Source: Aquisphaera insulae (GTDB lineage Bacteria; Planctomycetota; Planctomycetia; Isosphaerales; Isosphaeraceae). Taken from it: a stretch of 64,000 nucleotides of DNA. Made by a program: the position numbers and the translations under genes. The notes under the pieces were generated by a model that worked only from the letters and a program-made list of their open reading frames with translations, had not been told where the DNA came from and ran no database searches. Positions 56,153 to 64,000 of the stretch are shown here, piece by piece (the first letter of the stretch is position 1; every line of letters begins with the position of its first letter). The stretch lies in contig NZ_JAALJH010000007.1 of assembly GCF_011064615.1 (NCBI RefSeq), forward strand, positions 1 through 64,000, written 5' to 3'.

Positions 56153-57436
56153 ATGCACGCTTTCTCTCCCTCTCCGTACAAGGACGTGGATCAGGCCTTC
56201 GCGCTGGCGAAGGAGCGATACGCCGGCCTCGGCGTGGATGTCGAGCAAGCCATCGGCAGGCTGGCGAAGGTCCCGATCTCTCTCCACTGCTGGCAGGGGG
56301 ATGACGTCGGCGGGTTCGAGGGCTCGGGCGAGGACATCGGCGGCGGCCTCGCCGTCACGGGGAACTACCCGGGGCGGGCGCGCACGCCGGACGAGCTCCG
56401 GGCCGACCTCGACCTCGCGCTCTCCCTGATCCCCGGCACCCATCGGCTGAATCTCCATGCGAGTTACGCGGAGACCGGCGGCAAGAAGGTCGAGCGTGAC
56501 GCCCTGGAGCCGGCCCACTTCAGGGGCTGGATCGAGTGGGCGAAGGGCAAGGGGATGGGGATGGACTTCAACCCCACCTACTTCGCCCACCCCAAGGCCG
56601 CCGACGGCTTCACGCTGGCCCACCCGGACGACGGCATCCGCAAGTTCTGGATCGACCACGGCATCGCCTGCCGCAAGATCGGCGCGGCGATCGGCCAGGC
56701 GCTCGGGACGCCCTGCGTGACCAACGTCTGGATCCCCGACGGCATGAAGGACTCGCCGATCGACCGCAAGGCGCCCAGGCAGCGGCTGGCCGCCGCGCTC
56801 GACGCCATGTTCGCGGAGCCGCTCGACCGCCGGCATAACCTGGACGCCGTCGAGGGGAAGCTCTTCGGCCTGGGGTCGGAGAGCTACGTCGTCGGCTCGC
56901 ACGAGTTCTACCTGGGCTACGCGATCTCCCGGAAGAAGCTCGTCTGCCTGGATGCCGGGCACTATCACCCGACGGAGACCATCACCGACAAGCTCACCTC
57001 CGTGCTGACGTACCTGGACGAGATCCTCCTCCACGTCAGCCGCGGGGTCCGCTGGGACAGCGACCATGTCGTCACCCTGACCGACGACCTGGAGGCGATC
57101 GCGCAGGAGCTGGTCCGGGGCGACTACCTGGGACGGGTCCACATCGGGCTCGACTTCTTCGACGCCAGCATCAACCGGATCGCCGCCTGGGTCGTCGGCA
57201 CCCGCTGCATGCTCAAGGCCCTGCTGATGGCCCTGCTGGAGCCGACCGCGGAGCTTCGCCGCCTGGAGGCCGAGGGGAATTTCACCGCCCGCCTGGCGAT
57301 GCTCGAGGAGCTGAAGACCCTCCCCTTCGGCGCCGTCTGGGATCACTACTGCAAAAGCAAGGACGTCCCCGTGGGCCCGGCCTGGCTGGGCAAGGTGAAG
57401 GCCCACGAGGCCGAGGTCCTCTCGCGTCGCACCTGA
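56153..57436 (+). CDS. rhaA: L-rhamnose isomerase
   Basis: The 427-residue product is standard length for RhaA, which interconverts L-rhamnose and L-rhamnulose with Mn2+/Zn2+. Recognisable blocks are [82 protein letters not shown] (metal-binding Asp/His region) and [14 protein letters not shown]. An AAGGA ribosome site lies upstream of the ATG. It is followed after 65 bp by the rhamnose transporter. Confidence 0.95.
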   Translation: MHAFSPSPYKDVDQAFALAKERYAGLGVDVEQAIGRLAKVPISLHCWQGDDVGGFEGSGEDIGGGLAVTGNYPGRARTPDELRADLDLALSLIPGTHRLNLHASYAETGGKKVERDALEPAHFRGWIEWAKGKGMGMDFNPTYFAHPKAADGFTLAHPDDGIRKFWIDHGIACRKIGAAIGQALGTPCVTNVWIPDGMKDSPIDRKAPRQRLAAALDAMFAEPLDRRHNLDAVEGKLFGLGSESYVVGSHEFYLGYAISRKKLVCLDAGHYHPTETITDKLTSVLTYLDEILLHVSRGVRWDSDHVVTLTDDLEAIAQELVRGDYLGRVHIGLDFFDASINRIAAWVVGTRCMLKALLMALLEPTAELRRLEAEGNFTARLAMLEELKTLPFGAVWDHYCKSKDVPVGPAWLGKVKAHEAEVLSRRT

Positions 57437-57501
57437 CGCGACCGGGACCGCAGACGCCGCGATCCAACCCTCCTCGCATCCCCCGGCACCGACGAGAGTC
57501 C

Positions 57502-58680
57502 ATGACACCCAATCCGTTCCTCGGCGTCATCTTCCACTGGCTGGGCGGCTTCGCCTCGGGGAGCTTCTACGTCCCCTATCGGTTCGTCCGGAAGTGGTCG
57601 TGGGAGACCATGTGGCTTACGGGCGGCGTCTTCTCGTGGATCTTCGCCCCGTGGGTGGGGGCGCTGGTCATGACGAATGACCTGGCGACGGTGCTCTCGG
57701 AGACGCCCGGAAGCACCCTCTTCTGGACGTACTTCTTCGGCGTGCTCTGGGGGATGGGCGGGCTGACCTTCGGCCTGACCATGCGGTATCTCGGCATGTC
57801 GCTTGGCATGGCGGTGGCGCTCGGCTACACGGCGGCCTTCGGGACGCTGATCCCGCCGATCTTCCGCGGCGAGCTCTTCACCAAGATCCTCCCCACGACC
57901 TCCGGCCAGGTGGTCCTCTTCGGAGTGCTCGTCTGCCTGGCGGGCATCGCCATCGCGGGCCTGGCCGGGATGTCCAAGGAGAAGGAGATGTCCGAGGAGG
58001 CCAAGCGGGCCTCGATCAAGGAATTCGACTTCAAGAAGGGGATCCTGGTCGCCACCTTCTCCGGCGTCATGAGCGCGTGCTTCGCCTACGGCCTGGACGC
58101 CGGCACGTCGATCAAGGCGGCGACGATCGCGCACGGCACGGGTAAGCTGTGGGAGGGGCTCCCGGTCCTGGTCGTCGTCCTCCTGGGCGGCTTCACGACG
58201 AACTTCCTCTGGTGCGTCTACCTGCACGTGAAGAACGGCACCGCCTACCAGTACCTCAGCCCGACGAGCCGGCCGGCACCGGTCACGCCCGCCGTGGAGA
58301 GGCTGGAGACGGCCATCGACGCCCCCGGCGAGGAGGTCGCCGAGCACGCGCCGGGCCTTGGGGACGACGCGGGGCCCGGCCCCGTGCCGCTCCTGCGGAA
58401 CTACGTCTTCTCCGCGCTGGCGGGGATCACCTGGTATTTCCAGTTCTTCTTCTACACGATGGGCGAGACCCAGATGGGGCGCTTCAAGTTCTCGAGCTGG
58501 ACCCTGCACATGGCCAGCATCATGATCTTCAGCACCCTCTGGGGGATCGCCCTCAGGGAGTGGGCGGGGACCAGCTCGCGGACCCGCGGCCTCGTCGCCC
58601 TCACGCTCCTGGTCCTGATCGGATCGACCGTCATCATCGGCTACGGGAACTCCCTGGCGCCGGTGGAGTCGGCCCACTGA
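57502..58680 (+). CDS. rhaT: L-rhamnose/H+ symporter
   Basis: The 392-residue product is a ten-helix membrane protein of the RhaT type in the drug/metabolite transporter superfamily. Landmarks are GVIFHWLGGFASGSFYVPYRFVRKWSWE at the N-terminus, GMGGLTFGLTMRYLGMSLGMAVALGYTAAFGTLIPP, a cytoplasmic loop near residue 165 (SKEKEMSEEAKRASIKEFDF), and the C-terminal YFQFFFYTMGETQMG and WGIALREWAG blocks. It carries L-rhamnose into the cell for RhaA. An extra hydrophilic loop at about residues 255-295 (PAPVTPAVERLETAIDAPGEE) is longer than in the E. coli protein. Confidence 0.92.
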   Translation: MTPNPFLGVIFHWLGGFASGSFYVPYRFVRKWSWETMWLTGGVFSWIFAPWVGALVMTNDLATVLSETPGSTLFWTYFFGVLWGMGGLTFGLTMRYLGMSLGMAVALGYTAAFGTLIPPIFRGELFTKILPTTSGQVVLFGVLVCLAGIAIAGLAGMSKEKEMSEEAKRASIKEFDFKKGILVATFSGVMSACFAYGLDAGTSIKAATIAHGTGKLWEGLPVLVVVLLGGFTTNFLWCVYLHVKNGTAYQYLSPTSRPAPVTPAVERLETAIDAPGEEVAEHAPGLGDDAGPGPVPLLRNYVFSALAGITWYFQFFFYTMGETQMGRFKFSSWTLHMASIMIFSTLWGIALREWAGTSSRTRGLVALTLLVLIGSTVIIGYGNSLAPVESAH

Positions 58681-58784
58681 CCGCCTCTCGACGCAACCCG
58701 CCCCGTAACGCCCAGACCCACCCGCCCGGAAATGACTGGACCCGGGGGCCAGCCCCCGGCAGCACAGAAACAGGAACACGCGTC

Positions 58785-61700
58785 ATGACTTCCCGCATTG
58801 ATCGTCCCCAGGAAATGCCCCTCGGCCGGGCCGGCCGCGCGGCGGGCTTCGCCTGCGGGCTCGCGGCGGCGGGCTTCGCCCTCGCGTTCGCCCTCTCGCC
58901 GCTGATCGCCGCACCCGCCCGGATGGCCACCGAGGACGGGCCGCTGAAGCCGGCCGAGCTGAAGTGCGAATACCGGGTCGACCCGATGGGCCTCGACGCC
59001 GCCAGGCCCCGCCTGAGCTGGATCGTCACGTCCGCCGGCCGCGGCCAGAAGCAGACCGCCTACCAGATCCTCGTCGCCAGCGACTCCGCCAAGCTCGCCC
59101 GCGACCAGGGGGACCTCTGGGACAGCGGCAAGGTCGACGGCGCCCACACGATCGCCATCGAATACGCCGGCAAGCCCCTGGCCTCCGACCAGCGAGCCGC
59201 CTGGAAGGTCAAGGTCTGGGACAAGGACGGCAAGCCCTCCGACTGGAGCGGGACGGCGACCTGGTCCGCCGGCCTGCTGAAGCCCGAGGACTGGAAGGCC
59301 GAGTGGATCGGCGTGGACCATCCCGCCGCCCCCAAGGCGGAGCCCGGCAAGGAGCCCCCCGTCCAGCTCACCCCGGCGCCCTATTTCCGCACCGGCTTCG
59401 ACGTGAAGAAAGCCGTCCGAAGCGCCACCGTCTACACGACGGCCCTGGGCATCCACGACGTCCACCTGAATGGCGCCCGCGTCTCCGACGATTGGTTCAA
59501 CCCCGGCTGGACCGACTACACGAAGCGCGTGTATTACCGCGCCTACGACGTGACGAAGCAGATCCACGCCGGTGCCAACGCGATCGGAGTCATCCTCTCC
59601 GACGGCTGGTACAGCGGCTACGTCGGCTTCGGCAAGAACCGCGATCATTACGGCCACCTGCCGCGGATCAAGACGCAGATCAACCTCGTCTACGAGGACG
59701 GCACCACCGAGGTCGTCGCCACCGGCCCTTCGTGGAAGTCCGCGACCGGCCCGATCCTGGAGGCCGACTTCCTCCAGGGCGAAACCTATGACGCCCGCAA
59801 GGCGCTGAGCGGCTGGGACTCCCCGGGCTACGATGATTCCGCCTGGGGCGCCATCAAGACCGGCGCGGAGATGAACCCGGTCGTCCAGGCCCACCCCGGC
59901 CCGGCCGTCCGGCCCTTCGCCGAGATCCCCGCCCTGAAATGGGACGAGCCGAAGCCCGGCGTGTACGTCGCCGACCTCGGCCAGAACCTCGCCGGCATCG
60001 TCCGCCTCAAGGTCCGCGGCGAGGCCGGCCGCAAGGTCACCCTCCGGTTCGCCGAGCGGCTGAATCCGGACCGCACGATCTACACCACCAACCTCCGCTC
60101 GGCCCGCTGCGTGGACACCTACGTCTGCGCGGGGACCGGCGAGGAGGTCTGGAGCCCTCGATTCACCTTCCACGGCTTCCAGTACGTGGAGGTCACCGGC
60201 CTGTCCGCGGCCCCCGCGCCGGGGGCCGTCACGGCCGTCGCGCTTTCCAGCGACACGCCGGTCGTCGGCAAGTTCGTCAGCTCCGACCCGATGCTCAACA
60301 AGCTCCACAGCAACGGCTACTGGACGCAGCGGGCGAACTTCATCGACATCCCCACGGACTGCCCCCAGCGCGACGAGCGGCTCGGCTGGACGGGGGACGC
60401 CCAGGTCTACGTCCGCACGGCCACGCTCAACTGCGACGTCCAGGCCTTCTTCAACAAGTGGCTGGTGGACCTGGCCGACGGCCAGCGGAAGGACGGCCAG
60501 TTCCCGATGGTCGCCCCCGTGAAGGTCGCCGGCGACGACGGCGGCCCCGCCTGGGCCGACGCCGGCGTGATCTGCCCGTGGACCATCTACCAGGTCTACG
60601 GCGACCGCCGCGTGCTCGAGCGGCAGTATCCCTCGATGGTCAAGTTCGTCGAGTTCTGCCGCTCCCGGTGCACGCCGGAGATGCTGCCGCCGAAGGAGTT
60701 CCACTGCTTCGGCGACTGGTTGAGCATCGGCGCGGATACGCCCAAGGACGTCATCTTCACGGCCTATTTCGCCATCAGCACCCGCGACACCGCGAAGGCC
60801 GCCGAGGCCCTGGGCAAGCATGAGGATGCGGAGAAGTACCGCGACCTCTTCAGCAAGATCAAGGCCGCCTTCCACCGGGCATACGCCTCGGCCGACGGCC
60901 GGATCAAGGGGGACACCCAGGCCGTCTACGTCCTGGCCATCGCCGCCGACCTCGTGGACGGCGACGACCTGCACCGGGCCGCCGAGTTCCTCGTCGAGGA
61001 CATCGAGAAGAAGGGCCACCTCTCGACGGGCTTCGTCGGCACCAAGGACCTGATGCTCGTCCTCTCGAAGATCGGCCGCGTGGACGTGGCCTACAGGCTG
61101 CTCAATAACACCACGTTCCCCTCGTGGGGCTTCTCCATCAAGCACGGCGCGACCAGCATCTGGGAGCGGTGGGACGGCTGGACCCCGGAGAAGGGCTTCC
61201 AGGACCCGGGGATGAACTCGTTCGCACACTACTCCTTCGGCGCCGTCTACCAGTGGATGGTGGAGAACATCGGCGGCATCAAGGCCGCCGCCCCGGCCTA
61301 CAAGCAGATCATCATCGAGCCCCGGCCCGGCCGGCTCGAATCGGCCGAGACCTCCTACAAGAGCATCCGCGGCGAGATCGCCACGAAGTGGGCCGAGAAT
61401 GGGGACGTGCTGTCCCTCACCACCACGATCCCGGCCAACACCACCGCCACCGTCATCCTGCCGGCGGCCGATGCCGCAGCGATCACCGAGTCATCCAAAC
61501 CGGTCGCCCAGGCGGAAGGGGTGAAGGTCAAGGGGACTGAAAGGGGCCGGACTTTCCTTGAAGTCGGCTCCGGCACGTACGCGTTCGCCGTGAAACTGCC
61601 CGACGTCGAACTCGAGATGGCCCGGGCCTACGGCGCCGCAGCCCCCGTGAAGGCCGAGGCCGGTGCCGACGGCGGTTTCGTCACCCTCTTCAACGGCAAG

Positions 61701-63494
61701 GACCTCTCCGGCTGGCACGGCGAGGAGACGGCCGACCCGCGAAAAGTCGCCGCGATGCCGGCCGACGAGAAGGCGAAGTTCCTGGCGAAGGGCGCCGACG
61801 ATGCGAAGAAGCACTGGCGGGTGGACCACGGCGAGATCGTCAACGACGGCGATGGCGCCTACCTGACCACCGACAAGGCGTACGGCGACGTCGAGCTCTA
61901 CGTCGACTTCAAGATCGGCCCGAAGGGGGACAGCGGCGTCTACATGCGGGGGACGCCCCAGATCCAGGTCTGGGACTCCACCGAGCCCAGCTACGTCAAG
62001 TTCGACGCCCAGAAGGGCTCCGGCGGGCTCTGGAACAACTCGCCCGGCAAGCCGGGCAAGGACCCGCTGGTGAACGCGGATAGGCCGATCGGCGAGTGGA
62101 ACACCCTGCACATCATCCAGGTGGGCTCGCGGACGACGATCTACCTGAACGACAAGCTCGTCGTGGACAACGCGATCATGGAGAACTACTGGGACCGTTC
62201 CACGCCGATCCCGGCGACCGGGCCGATCCAGCTCCAGACCCACGGCCACGAGATCCGCTGGCGGAACATCAAGGTCCGCGAGATCCCCGGCGACGAGGCC
62301 AACGCCATCCTCGCCGGGAAGGGAGCCGCCGGCTTCACGTCCCTCTTCAACGGCAAGGACTTCACCGGCTGGAAGGGCCCGGTGGAGAACTACCAGGTCA
62401 AGGACGGGGCGATCGTCTGCAAGCCGGAGCACGGCGGCACGATCTACCACGAGGGCGAGCTCAAGGACTTCGTCGCCCGCGTCCAGTTCCGCCTCCCCCC
62501 CGGCGGCAACAACGGCCTGGCGATCCGCTACCCCGGCGAGGGTGACACCGCGTACGTCGGCATGACCGAGCTCCAGGTCCTGGACAACACGGCCGACCAG
62601 TATCGCACGCTCGACAAGCGGCAGTATCACGGCTCGGCTTACGGCATGGCCGCCGCCAAGGTGGGCTACCTGCGGCCGGTCGGCCAGTGGAACTACCAGG
62701 AGGTGACCGTGCAGGGCTCGAAGATCAAGGTCGAGCTGAACGGGACCGTGATCCTGGATACGGACCTGGCCACGGCGAAGGACTTCATGGCCGGCTCCGC
62801 GCATCCGGGCAAGGACCGGACCTCCGGCTTCTTCGGCTTCGCCGGCCACAATGATCCGGTCGAGTTCCGCGAGGTCTACGTCAAGTCGTTGAAGCCGGGC
62901 GAGGCCGCCGACGGCTTCACCGCCCTGTTCGACGGCAAGACGCTGGACGGCTGGAAAGTCAACGGCGGCAAGTCGAAGTATCGGGTCGAGGATGGCACGA
63001 TCGTCGGCACGACCGACGACCACGGCGCCAACACATTCCTCTGCAAGGGCGACTTCGCGGACTTCCTGCTGGAGGCCGAGGTCAAGGATGACCCGCGGCT
63101 GAACTCGGGCTTCCAGGTCCGCAGCCACGTCGGCGAGAACAAGATCGTCCAGGGCCCCCAGTGCGAGGTCGCCCTCAAGTCCTCGGGCACCGCGGGCCGT
63201 TTCTACGACGAGGGCCGACGCGGCAAGTGGCTCTGCGAGATCCCCGACGCCGCCAAGGGCACCTTCGACGACCAGGGCTGGAACCGCTACAAGATCCTCG
63301 TCCAGGGCCACCGCTACCGGTCGTGGGTCAACGGCGTCCCCTGCTCGGACTTCACCGACGACATGGACAAGTCCGGCTTCATCGGCCTCCAGGTCCACGC
63401 AATCCCCCAGGGCGAAGGCCCCTATGAGGTCCGCTGGCGGAATGTCCGGATCAAGGAGCTGAAGCCCGGCGAGAAGGTTGAGGGGATCGACTGA
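58785..63494 (+). CDS. GH78 alpha-L-rhamnosidase fused to three DUF1080 domains
   Basis: From the ATG at 58785 (AGGA upstream) the product has 1569 residues, with an N-terminal membrane/signal segment (AAGFACGLAAAGFALAFALSPLIAA). Residues about 45-900 are a GH78 rhamnosidase: PRLSWIV, GIHDVHLNGARVSDDWFNPGWTDY, the (alpha/alpha)6 part with PTDCPQRDERLGWTGDAQVY and GDWLSIG acidic residues, and FGAVYQWMVENIGGI. Three DUF1080 (3-keto-disaccharide hydrolase/concanavalin-like) domains follow, starting near residues 963 (FVTLFNGKDLSGWHG), 1183 (FTSLFNGKDFTGWKG) and 1376 (FTALFDGKTLDGWKV). It releases rhamnose for RhaT/RhaA; the DUF1080 tail may bind or process sugars. This is a much larger fusion than usual for GH78. 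Confidence 0.92.
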   Translation: MTSRIDRPQEMPLGRAGRAAGFACGLAAAGFALAFALSPLIAAPARMATEDGPLKPAELKCEYRVDPMGLDAARPRLSWIVTSAGRGQKQTAYQILVASDSAKLARDQGDLWDSGKVDGAHTIAIEYAGKPLASDQRAAWKVKVWDKDGKPSDWSGTATWSAGLLKPEDWKAEWIGVDHPAAPKAEPGKEPPVQLTPAPYFRTGFDVKKAVRSATVYTTALGIHDVHLNGARVSDDWFNPGWTDYTKRVYYRAYDVTKQIHAGANAIGVILSDGWYSGYVGFGKNRDHYGHLPRIKTQINLVYEDGTTEVVATGPSWKSATGPILEADFLQGETYDARKALSGWDSPGYDDSAWGAIKTGAEMNPVVQAHPGPAVRPFAEIPALKWDEPKPGVYVADLGQNLAGIVRLKVRGEAGRKVTLRFAERLNPDRTIYTTNLRSARCVDTYVCAGTGEEVWSPRFTFHGFQYVEVTGLSAAPAPGAVTAVALSSDTPVVGKFVSSDPMLNKLHSNGYWTQRANFIDIPTDCPQRDERLGWTGDAQVYVRTATLNCDVQAFFNKWLVDLADGQRKDGQFPMVAPVKVAGDDGGPAWADAGVICPWTIYQVYGDRRVLERQYPSMVKFVEFCRSRCTPEMLPPKEFHCFGDWLSIGADTPKDVIFTAYFAISTRDTAKAAEALGKHEDAEKYRDLFSKIKAAFHRAYASADGRIKGDTQAVYVLAIAADLVDGDDLHRAAEFLVEDIEKKGHLSTGFVGTKDLMLVLSKIGRVDVAYRLLNNTTFPSWGFSIKHGATSIWERWDGWTPEKGFQDPGMNSFAHYSFGAVYQWMVENIGGIKAAAPAYKQIIIEPRPGRLESAETSYKSIRGEIATKWAENGDVLSLTTTIPANTTATVILPAADAAAITESSKPVAQAEGVKVKGTERGRTFLEVGSGTYAFAVKLPDVELEMARAYGAAAPVKAEAGADGGFVTLFNGKDLSGWHGEETADPRKVAAMPADEKAKFLAKGADDAKKHWRVDHGEIVNDGDGAYLTTDKAYGDVELYVDFKIGPKGDSGVYMRGTPQIQVWDSTEPSYVKFDAQKGSGGLWNNSPGKPGKDPLVNADRPIGEWNTLHIIQVGSRTTIYLNDKLVVDNAIMENYWDRSTPIPATGPIQLQTHGHEIRWRNIKVREIPGDEANAILAGKGAAGFTSLFNGKDFTGWKGPVENYQVKDGAIVCKPEHGGTIYHEGELKDFVARVQFRLPPGGNNGLAIRYPGEGDTAYVGMTELQVLDNTADQYRTLDKRQYHGSAYGMAAAKVGYLRPVGQWNYQEVTVQGSKIKVELNGTVILDTDLATAKDFMAGSAHPGKDRTSGFFGFAGHNDPVEFREVYVKSLKPGEAADGFTALFDGKTLDGWKVNGGKSKYRVEDGTIVGTTDDHGANTFLCKGDFADFLLEAEVKDDPRLNSGFQVRSHVGENKIVQGPQCEVALKSSGTAGRFYDEGRRGKWLCEIPDAAKGTFDDQGWNRYKILVQGHRYRSWVNGVPCSDFTDDMDKSGFIGLQVHAIPQGEGPYEVRWRNVRIKELKPGEKVEGID

Positions 63495-63519
63495 AGCTTG
63501 CGGAACCGTGCCTTCTTTC

Positions 63520-63559
63520 CCCCGGGCCTCGAACATCCCCCACAGTTCGAGGCCCGGGG
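63520..63559 (+). terminator. Strong terminator after the rhamnosidase gene
   Basis: A perfect 15-bp stem (CCCCGGGCCTCGAAC with its complement) and a 10-base loop begin 26 bases past the stop codon. A short pyrimidine run precedes the stem. It probably closes the rhamnose operon. Confidence 0.75.
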
Positions 63560-63651
63560 CGTCCCGGACGATGAGGGCGATGGTCGGACCATGATCCCGG
63601 AAATCGAGTAAGATGAGGGAGGAGACAGGCAACACGATTCGGAGGATGACC

Positions 63652-64000
63652 ATGACCCTCCTGGCGGATCGCCCCCTCACGCTCGCCATCCCCTTGCATG
63701 AGGAACCACCGGGCGTGCTTCGCGTGGGGAAGAGCCGCGTCTTGCTGGAGCTCGTCATCCGTGCCTTCCAGCGCGGACAGACGCCGGAAGCGATCGTCCA
63801 ATCGTTCGATACCCTGCGGCTATCCGACGTCTACGCGGTGGTCAGCTACTATCTCGCGAATCCGGCCCCGTTCGACGAGTATCTGCAGCGTTGCGATCGG
63901 GAAGCGGACGCGGTACGCCTCAAGCTGACGGCCGCGGGCATGACCGATCGCGTCGGCAAGGAGGAACTCCTCGCCCGCGCCCGGGCCAGGGGGTTACTGC
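63652..64000 (+). CDS. DUF433 family protein (antitoxin-like), 3' end outside the window
   Basis: At least 116 codons are open to the window edge. The product reads PLHEEPPGVLRVGKSRVLLELVIRAFQRGQTPEAIVQSFDTLRLSDVYAVVSYYLANPAPFDEYL, which is the DUF433 helix-turn-helix antitoxin-like pattern (R.RV.LE.V...F..G.TPE.I...Y..L...DVY..I.YYL). A GGAGG ribosome site lies just before the ATG. Many DUF433 genes are followed by a PIN-like or DUF5615 toxin gene; any such partner would lie beyond the window. Confidence 0.82.
   Translation, partial: MTLLADRPLTLAIPLHEEPPGVLRVGKSRVLLELVIRAFQRGQTPEAIVQSFDTLRLSDVYAVVSYYLANPAPFDEYLQRCDREADAVRLKLTAAGMTDRVGKEELLARARARGLL

Overview
The window looks like chromosomal DNA of a planctomycete, most likely of the Isosphaeraceae (Singulisphaera/Aquisphaera/Paludisphaera type). 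The evidence is very high GC throughout, a cytochrome/DUF1549/DUF1553 gene beside a Tat-exported DUF1501 gene, a PVC-type heme-binding dehydrogenase-like protein, a TIGR03067 protein, several DUF1080 domains, and a giant Ser/Thr kinase with WD40 repeats next to sigma factors. This assignment rests on gene content read by eye, not on a database search. I saw no rRNA, tRNA, CRISPR array, insertion sequence or prophage.

Layout. (1) 33-353: truncated DUF1016 gene with a perfect palindrome at its start. (2) 613-7634, minus strand: a tightly packed five-gene operon of a GMC oxidoreductase, a phosphatidylserine decarboxylase, an NAD-binding/FAD-oxidase fusion, a doubled class III aminotransferase and a small membrane protein. 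I cannot match it to a described pathway, and it is the best candidate here for an undescribed metabolic system. (3) 7850-11363, minus: small hypothetical, DUF418 membrane protein and OprP-type porin. (4) 11622-18126, plus: urea transporter followed by a complete urease operon, ureABC then ureEFGD, closed by a large hairpin. (5) 18346-23049: a 49-codon gene with a good ribosome binding site, a GH95 alpha-L-fucosidase, a Tat-exported DUF362 protein and an HPr-like protein. (6) 23082-31054, minus: a planctomycete heme/DUF1553 and DUF1501 gene set interrupted by a HEPN gene and a small partner. (7) 31558-39390, minus: a signalling island with a receiver-HPr fusion, a NarL-type regulator, a histidine kinase with an AhpD-like front end, and a CheB-CheR-PAS-GAF protein split by a 5-bp repeat frameshift. 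(8) 39785-46314, plus: Ser/Thr kinase-WD40 protein, ECF sigma factor and RpoD-like sigma factor. (9) 46463-50283: conserved hypothetical, DUF1877 protein and two SGNH hydrolases facing each other. (10) 50473-63494: PVC-type cytochrome, small hypothetical, GH32 fructosidase, and a rhamnose cluster (rhaA, rhaT, and GH78 fused to three DUF1080 domains). (11) From 63652: a DUF433 antitoxin-like gene running off the edge.

How it fits together. The secreted glycosidases (GH95 fucosidase, GH32 fructosidase, GH78 rhamnosidase) and the rhamnose isomerase and permease describe an organism that feeds on complex plant or algal glycans. The urea transporter and urease supply nitrogen. The DUF1501/DUF1553 and PVC cytochrome genes are hallmark periplasmic systems of the phylum whose biochemistry is largely unknown. 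The sensor and sigma-factor blocks show the heavy investment in signalling typical of the group.
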